Below, piece by piece: positions 47,798 through 56,724 of a DNA stretch of 64,000 bases. Positions within the stretch are counted from its first letter, which is position 1. Every line of letters begins with the position of its first letter. Both the position numbers and the translations under genes were made by a program. The DNA is from Pseudomonas sp. S04. GTDB lineage: Bacteria > Pseudomonadota > Gammaproteobacteria > Pseudomonadales > Pseudomonadaceae. The stretch covers positions 496,001 through 560,000 of the forward strand of contig NZ_CP019427.1 of NCBI RefSeq assembly GCF_009834545.1, read 5' to 3'. Under the pieces are notes generated by a model. It did not search any database and had not been told where the DNA came from. It was given only the letters and a program-made list of their open reading frames with translations.

Positions 47798-49333
47798 TTA
47801 GGCGCGGGTCTCGTGCATGCGCGCCAGTTGCCGCTCCAGCATCGAAGGGTAGGGCTCCATCAGGCGCTCGACGCAGCAGGCGCCTTCAGGGCTGGCGATC
47901 GGGCGGATGCGGGCGCGCTGGCGGATCAAGGCGTCGTCGCTGATCTTGCGCTCCACCAGCAGCAGGTTACGGCTGTGCTGGGAGAGGGCGAGAGCGTCCT
48001 GGGCGGTTTCGGTCAACAGCAGGTCGATCTGGCTCAGGCCGAAGAGTTCTTCGCCCAGGGTCAGGCCCAGTTGCAATTGCAGGGTGATGCCGCTGTCGGC
48101 GACTTCGATCTGCAACTGATGGCCGAGGGCACGCAACAGCTCACCGCAGCAGATGGCGTTGGTCAGGTAGTCTTCGCCGCTGTCCTGGGTGTGGAACAGC
48201 ATCAGGGTGCTGCCGTCGTTGAGCGTGTGCAGTTCGCTCTCGTACAGCGACGCAGCCTGGTCCAGGCAGTCGCGGTAGCGGTCCAGCAACTCGGTCAGGC
48301 GTGCCCGCGGCAGGCGCCGCAGCTGCTCCTGGGCGCCCAGTTGCACGGCGAGCACGGCGCTGAACTGCGGCTGGCTGGAGGCGACGACCTTGGGCTGTGG
48401 CTTGACGACTACCGCGCTGGTGGCGCTGTCGCGAACATCGGCGAACGGGTCTTCATCGTCGTCCGTTTCGTCTTCTTCGGCGCTGATCACATGCCGGGGT
48501 GCCGCTTTCAGGCTGGCCACCGGGGCGCTTTCATCGAAGCTCGGGTCCCGCAGGTTGCGCACTTCGAAGGCTGGCTCGTCGTCCTCGGCATCGTCGAGTT
48601 CATCGATTTCCGGCTCGTCAACCACCACCGGCGCTACCGGCTCAGGGGCAAAGCTGGCGTGCAGCTGGCGTGCCAGGTCGCCGATCTCGTCCTGGCGCTG
48701 GGTGGCCGGGGTGTGTTCGTCGATGTCACGCAGCCACACCCGCAATTGCAGGAGTGGCGTGGAGATGTTGCGCCCCAGGCGCAGGCTCAGGGCCAACGCC
48801 AGGGCCAGCAGGATGGCGCTGAGAATGCCCATGCTTTGCAGGCTGATGGTCATCGGCTGTTCGAACTGCTGCATGTCCAGGCTGATGCGCAGTTGCCCGG
48901 CCGACACGTCCTGGAAGGTGATCTTGCTCTCGTACATGCCCTGGGTTTCGCCCAGCAGGCCCTGCTTGGGACGTTGCCCCGCCTCGGCCAGGATCCGGTT
49001 GTCCACGCTATAAATAGCGGCGTGGGCCACCAAGGGGTTCTTGGTCAGGTTGTTCAGCAGCACGTTGAGGCTGAGGATGTCGTTGGACACCAGCAGCTCG
49101 GTGGCCGAGGTTGCCGTCTGGGTGGTCAGGCTCTGACCCAGGGCATCGGCCTGTTCGTGCATTGCCTGTTTGAACTGCAGACCCATCACGCAGGCGTAGA
49201 TCACCAGGGCCAATGCGACCAGGATCACGTTATGGCTGGCAATGCGCAATGCAATCGGTACACGGCGGTGGCGCAGTGCACGGAAGATCAGCAGGAAGAA
49301 GTTATCGGGTTTGACTGGCGTGGGCCGGTTCAC
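47798..49333 (-). CDS. ahpA: AhpA/YtjB (Smp) family membrane protein
   Basis: 511 residues from GTG 49333 (the frame is open to 49396, but that part is the promoter-like gap before serB). It has an N-terminal membrane helix (about 30-50), a periplasmic segment and a second helix (about 175-195). Next come a HAMP-like stretch, a strongly acidic low-complexity linker (about 240-320, rich in D/E) and a cytosolic C-terminal domain. The family is annotated as a virulence-factor regulator in Pseudomonas, with unclear mechanism. As in E. coli (ytjB/smp and serB) it is divergent from serB. Confidence 0.85.
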   Translation of the reverse strand: MNRPTPVKPDNFFLLIFRALRHRRVPIALRIASHNVILVALALVIYACVMGLQFKQAMHEQADALGQSLTTQTATSATELLVSNDILSLNVLLNNLTKNPLVAHAAIYSVDNRILAEAGQRPKQGLLGETQGMYESKITFQDVSAGQLRISLDMQQFEQPMTISLQSMGILSAILLALALALSLRLGRNISTPLLQLRVWLRDIDEHTPATQRQDEIGDLARQLHASFAPEPVAPVVVDEPEIDELDDAEDDEPAFEVRNLRDPSFDESAPVASLKAAPRHVISAEEDETDDDEDPFADVRDSATSAVVVKPQPKVVASSQPQFSAVLAVQLGAQEQLRRLPRARLTELLDRYRDCLDQAASLYESELHTLNDGSTLMLFHTQDSGEDYLTNAICCGELLRALGHQLQIEVADSGITLQLQLGLTLGEELFGLSQIDLLLTETAQDALALSQHSRNLLLVERKISDDALIRQRARIRPIASPEGACCVERLMEPYPSMLERQLARMHETRA

Positions 49334-49467
49334 TGAGCTCGGCTCTTTTGTCCGTGGAGTTGACGCGCAGTATAGCGATAGCCCCCAGACCGGCAAAGCG
49401 CTCGCTGCGCCCGATGGTCACTGAATGTGGGTAGAATGCGGTTTTTTTCCACTTGCGGGGGTGCGCC

Positions 49468-50682
49468 TTGCGCGAAATCGTCCTGATAAACATCACGGGA
49501 GTCGACCGTCCGGGTCTGACTGCGGCCATTACCGGTGTTCTGGCCCAGGGTGGTGTGAACATTCTCGACATCGGCCAGGCGGTGATCCACGACACCCTGT
49601 CGTTCGGCATCCTGGTTGAAATTCCCGACACCGAGCAAGGCAAGTCGGTGCTCAAGGACATCCTGTTCACGGCTTACAAGCTTGATCAGCAGGTGCGGTT
49701 CACCCCGGTTTCCGAAGAGGACTACCAGCAATGGGTCGGCAACCAGGGTAAAAAACGCCACATCGTGACCCTGCTGACGCGCAAAGTGACAGCCGAGCAA
49801 TTGCAGAGCGTGAGCTCGATCACCGCCAAGTACGGCCTGAACATCGACCATATCGACCGCCTGTCCGGGCGCATGCCGCTGGACACTCCGGCCGACAAGG
49901 GCAAGGGCTGCATCGAGTTTTCGGTGCGCGGCGAGGCGGCTGATCCGCAAGCGCTGCGGGCCGAGTTCCTCAGCGTGGCCCAGGAGTTGAACGTCGATAT
50001 CGCGTTCCAGGAAGACTCGCTGTTTCGCCGCAACCGTCGCCTGGCGGTGTTCGACATGGACTCGACGCTGATCGAGGCCGAAGTCATCGACGAACTGGCC
50101 AAGGCGGCCGGCGTCGGTGAGCAGGTGTCTGAAATCACCGAGCGGGCCATGGCTGGCGAGCTGGATTTCCGTGCCAGCTTCAAGGAACGCCTGGCCTTGC
50201 TCAAGGGCCTGGACGTCGGTGTGCTGGATTCCATCGGCGCCTCGCTGCGCTTGACCGAAGGTGCCGAAACCCTGTTCGCCGAGCTCAAGCGCCTGGGTTA
50301 CAAGACGGCGATCCTGTCGGGTGGCTTCACCTACTTTGCCAAGCAGCTGCAAGCCAAGCTGGGCATCGACTACGTGTTTGCCAACGAATTGGAAGTGGTC
50401 GACGGCAAAGTCACCGGGGTGGCGGTCGAGCCGATTGTCGACGCCCAGCGCAAGGCGGATCTGCTGCGCGAACTGGCGCACAAGGAAGGATTGCGTCTGG
50501 AACAGACCATTGCAGTCGGTGACGGGGCCAACGATCTACCGATGCTGGCGATTGCCGGGTTGGGTGTGGCGTTCCGCGCCAAGCCGCTGGTCAAGCAGTC
50601 GGCTAAACAGGCGATTTCCACCCTCGGGCTGGATGGAGTCCTGTATCTGCTAGGGTTCCGCGACCGCGACGGTCAACTCTGA
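49468..50682 (+). CDS. serB: Phosphoserine phosphatase SerB
   Basis: 404 residues from TTG 49468, chosen because GGGGG lies upstream and the protein then begins MREIVLINITG as in related SerB proteins. Two ACT-type domains occupy about 1-180. The HAD phosphatase domain has nucleophile motif FDMDSTLIE (Asp196), ILSGGFTYFA, and VGDGANDLPML near 350. It catalyses the last step of serine synthesis. A REP pair follows the stop. Confidence 0.97.
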   Translation: MREIVLINITGVDRPGLTAAITGVLAQGGVNILDIGQAVIHDTLSFGILVEIPDTEQGKSVLKDILFTAYKLDQQVRFTPVSEEDYQQWVGNQGKKRHIVTLLTRKVTAEQLQSVSSITAKYGLNIDHIDRLSGRMPLDTPADKGKGCIEFSVRGEAADPQALRAEFLSVAQELNVDIAFQEDSLFRRNRRLAVFDMDSTLIEAEVIDELAKAAGVGEQVSEITERAMAGELDFRASFKERLALLKGLDVGVLDSIGASLRLTEGAETLFAELKRLGYKTAILSGGFTYFAKQLQAKLGIDYVFANELEVVDGKVTGVAVEPIVDAQRKADLLRELAHKEGLRLEQTIAVGDGANDLPMLAIAGLGVAFRAKPLVKQSAKQAISTLGLDGVLYLLGFRDRDGQL

Positions 50683-50697
50683 TACACCACCTATAAA

Positions 50698-50790
50698 TGT
50701 GGGAGCGGGCTTGCCCGCGAAGAGGCCGGTACATTCAACATCTATGTTGATTGTGCCGACGCTTTCGCGGGCAAGCCCGCTCCCACAAGG
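50698..50790. repeat. REP pair (REPIN) between serB and psd
   Basis: TGTGGGAGCGGGCTTGCCCG and inverse CGGGCAAGCCCGCTCCCACA flank about 45 bases in the gap between convergent serB and psd. It is the same subfamily as the pair after thiC. Confidence 0.92.
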
Positions 50791-50803
50791 TACAGCGTGG
50801 ACT

Positions 50804-51664
50804 TTAGGCTTTTGGTGAGCCCAGACCCTGGCCCATCACCACTGGCGAACCCGCGGCCAGTTCTTCAGCCCACTGCACTTGATCCGGGCCAAACAGCACC
50901 ACCGCCGTCGAACCCAGCTTGAAGCGACCCAGCTCCGCACCTTTTTCCAGGTGGATCGGTGCGCGGGCGGCTTCGTCGTAGCGGAAGGTCTTCAGTTCGC
51001 GCTTGGGTGGCGTGACCAGCCCGGCCCAGACGGTCTCGATCGAGGCAACGATCATCGCACCCACCAGGACCACGGCCATCGGGCCACGCTCGGTGTCGAA
51101 AATGCAGGCCACACGTTCGTTGCGGGCAAACAGTTCCGGTACGTTTTCGGCGGTGGTCTGGTTGACCGAGAAGATCCGCCCCGGGATGTAGACCATTTCG
51201 CGCAGGGTGCCGGCCAGCGGCATGTGCACGCGGTGGTAATCCTTGGGCGACAGGTAGATGGTGGCGAAGTCGCCGCCCATGAACGGCGCGGCATTCGCGG
51301 TGTCGCCACCCAGCAGTTCCAGCACGCTGAAGCTGTGGCCCTTGGCCTGGAACACACGGCCGTGCTCGATCGGGCCGAGTTGGCTGACCGCACCGTCGGC
51401 CGGGCTGAGGATCGCGCCCGGGGTCTGGTCCAGTGGCCGAGCACCGTCTTTCAAGGCGCGGGTGAAGAACGCGTTGAAGTGCTCGTAGGCGGTCAGGTCT
51501 TCGACCAGCGCCTGGGACATGTCTACCTGGTAGCGCTTGGCGAACCAGGCGGTGAAGGCATTCTTGAACCAGCGCACGCGGCATTCGGCAATGCAGCCGG
51601 CCAGACGCGAGAGCAGGTGGTGGGGCAGCAGGTACTGGCTGAGGATAAACAAACGCTTTTTCAT
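50804..51664 (-). CDS. psd: Phosphatidylserine decarboxylase Psd
   Basis: 286 residues. The self-cleavage motif KLGSTAVVLF has Ser252, which becomes the pyruvoyl group of the small alpha chain. The catalytic Asp90 (SPADGAV) and His147 (HRVHMPL) are in place. It makes phosphatidylethanolamine at the inner membrane. It lies 18 bases after rhdA on the same strand, so the two are probably cotranscribed. Confidence 0.97.
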   Translation of the reverse strand: MKKRLFILSQYLLPHHLLSRLAGCIAECRVRWFKNAFTAWFAKRYQVDMSQALVEDLTAYEHFNAFFTRALKDGARPLDQTPGAILSPADGAVSQLGPIEHGRVFQAKGHSFSVLELLGGDTANAAPFMGGDFATIYLSPKDYHRVHMPLAGTLREMVYIPGRIFSVNQTTAENVPELFARNERVACIFDTERGPMAVVLVGAMIVASIETVWAGLVTPPKRELKTFRYDEAARAPIHLEKGAELGRFKLGSTAVVLFGPDQVQWAEELAAGSPVVMGQGLGSPKA

Positions 51665-51682
51665 TAACTGTCCTTAAAAACC

Positions 51683-52498
51683 TTAAATCTCAACGGGCGT
51701 ATCGGGATGGTTGCCCCATTCGCCCCATGAACCGGCGTAGCCTTTGACCCGCGGATAACCGAGTGCCTTGGCCACCAGATAGGTGAAGCCAGAGCGGTGG
51801 TGGGTCTGGCAGTGGGTAATCACTTCTTTGTCAGGGGTAATGCCAAGCTGCTCGAGGATCTGCGGCATGTCGCTGCGGATGCGCAACTGACGCGCCTGAT
51901 CCATGCCCGCGGTCCACTCGAAGTTGATCGCCCCGGGAATATGCCCGCCCTTGGCCGCCAGGACTTTCTCCCCGGAATACTCCAGCGGGCCGCGTGCATC
52001 CCAGATCGCCAGGTCGGCGGCGCCGAGGCGGCTTTGCAGGTACTCGCGGGTGGCCGTGGGGCCCTCGTGCAAGGTCAGCCCGACTGGGCCGCCGACCGCC
52101 GCCGGAACCTCGCCAGACAGCGGCAAGTCTTCGGCCTGCCAGGCCAGCAACCCACCGTCGAGGTAGTGATAGCGGTGGTGACCGATGACATCCAGCAGCC
52201 AGATGAAGCGCCCGGCCCAACCGCCGCCTTCGTCGTCGTACACCACGTAGACCGCATCGGGGTTATGCCCCAGCTCGCCGAACAGGGCTTCGAGTGCCGC
52301 CTGTGACGGCATCAGGCCCGGTGCTGGCGGCTGGCCCAGTTGGGTGCGCTTGGGGTCGACGAAGCGTGCGCCGGGGATATGCCCTTGCGCATAGCGGGCG
52401 CTGCTGGTCAGGTCCACCAGGATCAGTTCGCGGGCGTCGAGGCGGGCGCGCAGGTCGCCCGGCTCGATCACCAACGGCAAGCCAGAGAAGTCAGGCAT
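51683..52498 (-). CDS. rhdA: Thiosulfate sulfurtransferase RhdA
   Basis: 271 residues from ATG 52498 (a longer in-frame ATG at 52564 would add 22 residues without a ribosome site). Two rhodanese domains are present. The active-site loop HCQTHHRSG with Cys230 is the same as in Azotobacter/Pseudomonas RhdA, both in sequence and in number. It moves sulfane sulfur to thiophilic acceptors. It marks the end of the conserved backbone before the exopolysaccharide cluster. Confidence 0.95.
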   Translation of the reverse strand: MPDFSGLPLVIEPGDLRARLDARELILVDLTSSARYAQGHIPGARFVDPKRTQLGQPPAPGLMPSQAALEALFGELGHNPDAVYVVYDDEGGGWAGRFIWLLDVIGHHRYHYLDGGLLAWQAEDLPLSGEVPAAVGGPVGLTLHEGPTATREYLQSRLGAADLAIWDARGPLEYSGEKVLAAKGGHIPGAINFEWTAGMDQARQLRIRSDMPQILEQLGITPDKEVITHCQTHHRSGFTYLVAKALGYPRVKGYAGSWGEWGNHPDTPVEI

Positions 52499-52571
52499 GT
52501 GAGGTCTCCAGAGCACAAAGGGAGACGATTGTAGCGCAAGCACTAACAGAGGGCTTGTGATCAATGAGGGA

Positions 52572-52595
52572 GGGGGGCGAGCAGGCTCGCCCCCC
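52572..52595 (-). terminator. Strong hairpin at the end of the exopolysaccharide operon
   Basis: GGGGGGCGAGC and GCTCGCCCCCC are separated by 2 bases, 6 bases after the Wzz gene stop in its transcription direction. It is very GC-rich with no T-run. It probably protects or ends the long minus-strand operon before rhdA. Confidence 0.6.
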
Positions 52596-52600
52596 AGGGG

Positions 52601-54124
52601 TCATCCCAGGTTCGGCACCTTGGCGATCACCGGCAGGCCCAGGTAGCGGCGCACGTCCGAGTCGGACTTGAGGCTGTCGTCGAAGAACTCGATCACGAAG
52701 GCCAGGCCGATCCCGCCCAGCAAGCCACCGACCAGCACGCCAATCAACACCATCCACAGTTTCGGGCTGACCGGCTTGGTATTAACGGTTGCCCAGCTCA
52801 CTACCGAGACGTTGCCGATCTGCGAGCTGGCCTGTTCGTTGAGGAAGCGGGTCTCCTCGAGTTTCTCCAGGTACAGCTTGCGGCTGTCGCGCAGTACCCC
52901 GAGTTTCTGCTCCAGTTCCTTGAACTGGGCTTCGACGTTGTTGATTTCGTTGAGCCGGGTGACATCCGCCGCCTCCTGCTCCTTGAGGGTGGCCAGGCCC
53001 TGGCGATAACCGGCCATGGCCGCCTCGCTTTTCATCAGGTCATCGCGCACGCGGGCGTTGAGCGGGTTGATCCCGCGCCGCGAGTTGGTGTCGCGCTGGC
53101 CGCGTTGTTCGGCGATCCCGCGTTCGACCACGGTGATTTGTTCACGCAGTGAGCTGACCTTCGGATCGCTCGGCGACAGCCGTGCGATGGTGTCGGCCTC
53201 CTGGCGCTTGAGGTCAGTCAGTTGCTTGTTCATCTCGCTCAGGGCGTAGCTGTTGGAGCCTTGCTGGCCGTCGAGTTCGGTCACCTGGGGCAAGCCGCTC
53301 AACTGACTGCGCAGCACACCGATCTGCTTGTCGGTCTGCTCGACCATCAATGAGGTGGTATCGATGTTCTTGCGCGCGTCCTTGAGCTTTTCGATCTGCA
53401 TGCTGCGTTGCAGGTCGACATCCATGATCTGCCGGTCATTGCGAAAGTGTTCCAGGGTGCCTTCGATGCCCTTGATCTGGCCGTCGAGCTCTTCCAGTTG
53501 GGTAGAGATAAAGCCGGTCTGCTCGCGCTGGTAAACCCTGACCCGTTCGGTGAGGTAGTGCTTGACCAGCTCGTTGACCCCCAATGCGGCGGCCTGCGGC
53601 GATTTGCTCTTGAGCGTGACCTCGATGATGTTGGAGCTCTTGACCGGTTCTGCACTCAGGTCATTCTGCAAGCGCGAGATGGCTTTGCTGCGCAGGTCGC
53701 GGTTGCCTGATTGCGGAAAGAAGAAGCTCTCGAGACCGGCGTAGGCCTGGGTAGCCATCTGCAGCCAGCCCTTGGGGGAATACCAGGGATGGTTGATGTC
53801 GATGCCGGGAAACAGCACTTGCGGCGTCAGCTTGTCCACCACTTGTTCGGACAGGCCTTCGCTGGTGATGATCTCGGCTTCGGAGTGCAGTTGTTCTTCG
53901 CGCACCACCGACATCATCGGCGTGCGGAACTGGCTGCTGCTCAGCACCGGCATGTAGATGTCTTCCTGGCCCAGGCGCACCAGGAGGCGGGCGGTGGCGT
54001 CGTAGGTTGCCGGGTACACCTTGAGCCCGACAAAACCACCGATCAACACCGCCAGGAAGAAGCAGATCGCGACATAACGCCGCTTGAAGAGAATATTAAG
54101 AACGTCGCGGATACTCATGTTCAT
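52601..54124 (-). CDS. Wzz/GumC-type polysaccharide co-polymerase
   Basis: 507 residues. The N-terminal membrane helix spans about 15-37 (YVAICFFLAVLIGGFVGLKV), a long periplasmic part with coiled coil about 190-420 and the C-terminal helix about 448-472. Only about 25 cytosolic residues follow, so there is no attached BY-kinase domain. It controls chain length and bridges the Wzy polymerase to the Wza exporter (PslE analogue). It is the last gene of the operon. Confidence 0.9.
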   Translation of the reverse strand: MNMSIRDVLNILFKRRYVAICFFLAVLIGGFVGLKVYPATYDATARLLVRLGQEDIYMPVLSSSQFRTPMMSVVREEQLHSEAEIITSEGLSEQVVDKLTPQVLFPGIDINHPWYSPKGWLQMATQAYAGLESFFFPQSGNRDLRSKAISRLQNDLSAEPVKSSNIIEVTLKSKSPQAAALGVNELVKHYLTERVRVYQREQTGFISTQLEELDGQIKGIEGTLEHFRNDRQIMDVDLQRSMQIEKLKDARKNIDTTSLMVEQTDKQIGVLRSQLSGLPQVTELDGQQGSNSYALSEMNKQLTDLKRQEADTIARLSPSDPKVSSLREQITVVERGIAEQRGQRDTNSRRGINPLNARVRDDLMKSEAAMAGYRQGLATLKEQEAADVTRLNEINNVEAQFKELEQKLGVLRDSRKLYLEKLEETRFLNEQASSQIGNVSVVSWATVNTKPVSPKLWMVLIGVLVGGLLGGIGLAFVIEFFDDSLKSDSDVRRYLGLPVIAKVPNLG

Positions 54125-54130
54125 CCCCTC

Positions 54131-55273
54131 TTATTGGGCGTATTGGCGATACACGGCGGCGGCGGGCCGCTCGGTACCGTCCGCACGAATCAGGCCGAAA
54201 TTCCCCAGGCCATCGGGGGACTCGTAGTCCTCCAGTGAAAACCAGTAGACCCGCTCGACATCGGCCGGCAGGTCGCCACGCAAGCCCTTGCCGAAGCTTT
54301 TGCCGCTCAGATGCTGGTTGATGTAGTCCAGGGTGGCCTTGGTCTTGGCGCTCTGCTGGGCTTCGGTCACGCCCAGGGGCGGCGCGGCGACCACATAGCC
54401 CAGCTCAGTGATCCAGATCGGCTTGCTCGACTGGCGCAGGTGCATGAACAGTTGCAGGTTGAAGAGTTTGCCCAGGTAGGTGTTGTCTTCCTTGCTGCCG
54501 ACAAACCCCATCTTGGCCAGGCTGCTTTCGTCGGCGTCCATGTCCTGGGGGGCGTTGATGCCGCTGGCGTCCTTGTTGAACAGGTACGGGTGCACCGCCA
54601 GGATGTCGAAGTACTCGCCGTAGGAGGGGTCGATATCCCAGAGCATCCACAGGTAGGTGATGTCATTGCGCGAGATACCGGCGTGTACCAGTTTGATGCT
54701 CGGCCGTTGTTCCGCCACCGCGTGACTCACGGCTTTCATCATCTTGACGAAGTCCTTGGGCTTGGGCGACGGCCCCCAGAATTGCGGGGTGTTGGGTTCG
54801 TTCCAGATCTGCCAGTAGGTGATGCCGGCCTTGGTGGTGGGGCCGTAGCGTTCGATACAGGCTTTGATGAAGGCGGCAAAGTTGTCGTAGTAGTCGCTCG
54901 AAGGCGCCAGCTCGTAGGTGCCGCTGGATTTGAAGGCGAGCATTGGCAGGGCCCAGTTCGGCGCGTAGTGGACGATCGGCAACAGCTCGATATCCTGCTC
55001 GGCGGCGGCCTTGACCAGGTTGTCCATCGGGGTCCAGTCGTAGACGCCTTTCTGGCCTTCCACCAGGCGCCACTCCCAGTCGATACGCACCTGCTTGACG
55101 CCCAGCGAACGGGCCAGGGCAAAGCGTGCGACCAGCTCTTCGTAGCCGCCACCGCCCCACTTGGCGTTGATCCCGTATTTCATCTCGGCCTGCGCCACGG
55201 GCACCAGCAAACAGGCGAGCAACCCCAGCAGCAGGCTGCTCCAGAGCCTCACGCGTGGATTAGAAGGTGCCAT
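54131..55273 (-). CDS. Secreted clan GH-A glycoside hydrolase, PslG/GH39-like
   Basis: 380 residues with a signal peptide (about 1-29, VAQA cleavage). TIM-barrel hydrolase: the acid/base glutamate is in WQIWNEPNTPQFWG (Glu159) and the nucleophile in PIWITELGY (Glu290), the two-glutamate pattern of clan GH-A. It most resembles PslG, the periplasmic glycosidase of the psl locus. It probably trims or releases the nascent polymer in the periplasm. It overlaps the Wza gene end by 14 bases. Confidence 0.88.
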   Translation of the reverse strand: MAPSNPRVRLWSSLLLGLLACLLVPVAQAEMKYGINAKWGGGGYEELVARFALARSLGVKQVRIDWEWRLVEGQKGVYDWTPMDNLVKAAAEQDIELLPIVHYAPNWALPMLAFKSSGTYELAPSSDYYDNFAAFIKACIERYGPTTKAGITYWQIWNEPNTPQFWGPSPKPKDFVKMMKAVSHAVAEQRPSIKLVHAGISRNDITYLWMLWDIDPSYGEYFDILAVHPYLFNKDASGINAPQDMDADESSLAKMGFVGSKEDNTYLGKLFNLQLFMHLRQSSKPIWITELGYVVAAPPLGVTEAQQSAKTKATLDYINQHLSGKSFGKGLRGDLPADVERVYWFSLEDYESPDGLGNFGLIRADGTERPAAAVYRQYAQ

Positions 55274-56036
55274 CCGAACTGTCCCCGCTGTTGTAGTTGC
55301 GGTTGACCGAGAAGCCGAAGTTGATGCCTTTGAACAGCAGCAGGTCGGTGATGTATTGCGTCACCCACAGGTTGGCGTTGGCAATTGGCGAGCGCGGGAC
55401 ATAGATCACGTCGTAGGGTTGCAAAGCCACGGCCATGTCGTTCTTGCCCAGCTCGATGGCCTGGTCGCTCAGGTCCAGGTGGTAGCTCTTGGGCTCGCCA
55501 CTTTCCTGCTTGCGGATCAGCACCACGGATTCCGGGTGCGCGGTGTAACGCAGGCCGCCGGCACGGTAGATCGCCTGCATCACCGTGATGCCACCTTCCA
55601 TGGGGATGACCTGGGGCTTGGCCACTTCGCCGCCGATGTACGCGCGAAAGCCCTTGAAGGACTTGACCATCACCGACACGCTCGAATCACTGAGCTTGCC
55701 CGTGTAGGCCTTGCTGATGGCCGCGCTCAGTTCGTCGGGCGTCAACCCGGCGGCCTTGATGTCCGAGACCCGCTGCATACTGATGAAGCCATCGGGCCGC
55801 ACCGGGATCGCCTCGTCGTAGTCCTTGGCGGTGTAGAACTTGATGTCCAGGTCATCGCCGGGACGGATCAGGTATTTTCCGCCGGGCACCACCCCATCCT
55901 TGCCTAGCAGCGGCAAAGTCTGCGACCCAGCCATCTGTTCGGTCTTGATCGTTGTACAACCACTCAGCAGGCCCCCCATCAGTACAGCGGTTAGCAGAAA
56001 CTTCGCGCTCGCCCCACACCAGTCCATGATCGCCAT
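55260..56036 (-). CDS. Wza-type polysaccharide export lipoprotein
   Basis: 258 residues from ATG 56036 (the frame is open further, but only this start gives a lipoprotein signal). The lipobox LLSGC sits near residue 26. The Poly_export domain (GGKYLIRPGDDLDIKFYTAK) is at about 50-130 and a SLBB-like part (GFRAYIGGEVAKPQVIPMEG) follows. It forms the outer-membrane export ring (PslD analogue) together with the Wzz protein. Confidence 0.9.
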   Translation of the reverse strand: MAIMDWCGASAKFLLTAVLMGGLLSGCTTIKTEQMAGSQTLPLLGKDGVVPGGKYLIRPGDDLDIKFYTAKDYDEAIPVRPDGFISMQRVSDIKAAGLTPDELSAAISKAYTGKLSDSSVSVMVKSFKGFRAYIGGEVAKPQVIPMEGGITVMQAIYRAGGLRYTAHPESVVLIRKQESGEPKSYHLDLSDQAIELGKNDMAVALQPYDVIYVPRSPIANANLWVTQYITDLLLFKGINFGFSVNRNYNSGDSSDGTF

Positions 56037-56082
56037 GTCCGTTCTTATCCCCAGGTGAAATTCATGTTTTTCTTGGCCACGG

Positions 56083-56703
56083 TTACAACCAGCGATACAA
56101 CCACTCCGGAATAAAGTTGAGGGTACGATTGAGCACCACGCCCAGCACGTTGCCGCCGCTGTCCTCGAGGCGGTCGCATACGTACTTGGCGGCATGGCGT
56201 CGGCTCTTGTTGGCCTGTGCGACCAGCACAATCGAATTCATGTGGCGAGCGGCAACGATCGACACGGGGGCGAAGGTCGGCGACGGCATGTCCCAGAGCA
56301 CCAGGTCAAAATGCTCGCGCAGGCGCTCGGCCAGTTTCGCCGGCGATTCACCGCCGTGGCCCAGCAGCTTCAGGCAACTGTTGACCGACAGGCTGATGCG
56401 TACCACCGAATGGTTCGGCACCCGCAGGCGCTTGAGGTCGCCGGCGAGCATTTCGGTGTCGTCGACATTGGCGCTGACTTCGATCACCAGCACGCTGCCG
56501 AAGGCGGCCGCCAGGTGGCTGGCGGCCTGCTGCGCGACAAAGGTGGTGCCGACCTTGCGCGCCACACCGATGAACATCAGTTGCGTGAGTGCCTCGTCAG
56601 TGGCGTCGCGCAGGACCCTGGCCATGATTTCCTGCATCGGAAACCTCAGTCTTGCCTCGTCTACACCCGCAGAGGGCACGATGGGATGACTGATTGCATT
56701 CAT
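56083..56703 (-). CDS. CpsD/CapB-like ATPase with degenerate P-loop
   Basis: 206 residues with the fold pattern of the BY-kinase/MinD-like ATPases of polysaccharide co-polymerases. The Walker A position reads GVARKVGTTF (46-55) in place of the usual G-x4-GK[ST], Walker A' reads VLVIEVSANV with Glu75 for Asp, and Walker B keeps DLVLWDMPS (Asp138). There is no tyrosine-rich tail. It is encoded next to the wza gene and probably pairs with the short Wzz tail. It may be a reduced or non-phosphorylating regulator. The function is inferred from context. Confidence 0.8.
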   Translation of the reverse strand: MNAISHPIVPSAGVDEARLRFPMQEIMARVLRDATDEALTQLMFIGVARKVGTTFVAQQAASHLAAAFGSVLVIEVSANVDDTEMLAGDLKRLRVPNHSVVRISLSVNSCLKLLGHGGESPAKLAERLREHFDLVLWDMPSPTFAPVSIVAARHMNSIVLVAQANKSRRHAAKYVCDRLEDSGGNVLGVVLNRTLNFIPEWLYRWL

Positions 56704-56724
56704 GATTGATTCTTCCTTAGTTGC

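Noticed and set aside
49334-49396. Extended AhpA N-terminus
   Set aside because: It would run into the divergent serB/ahpA promoter gap, and the residues do not look like the family start.
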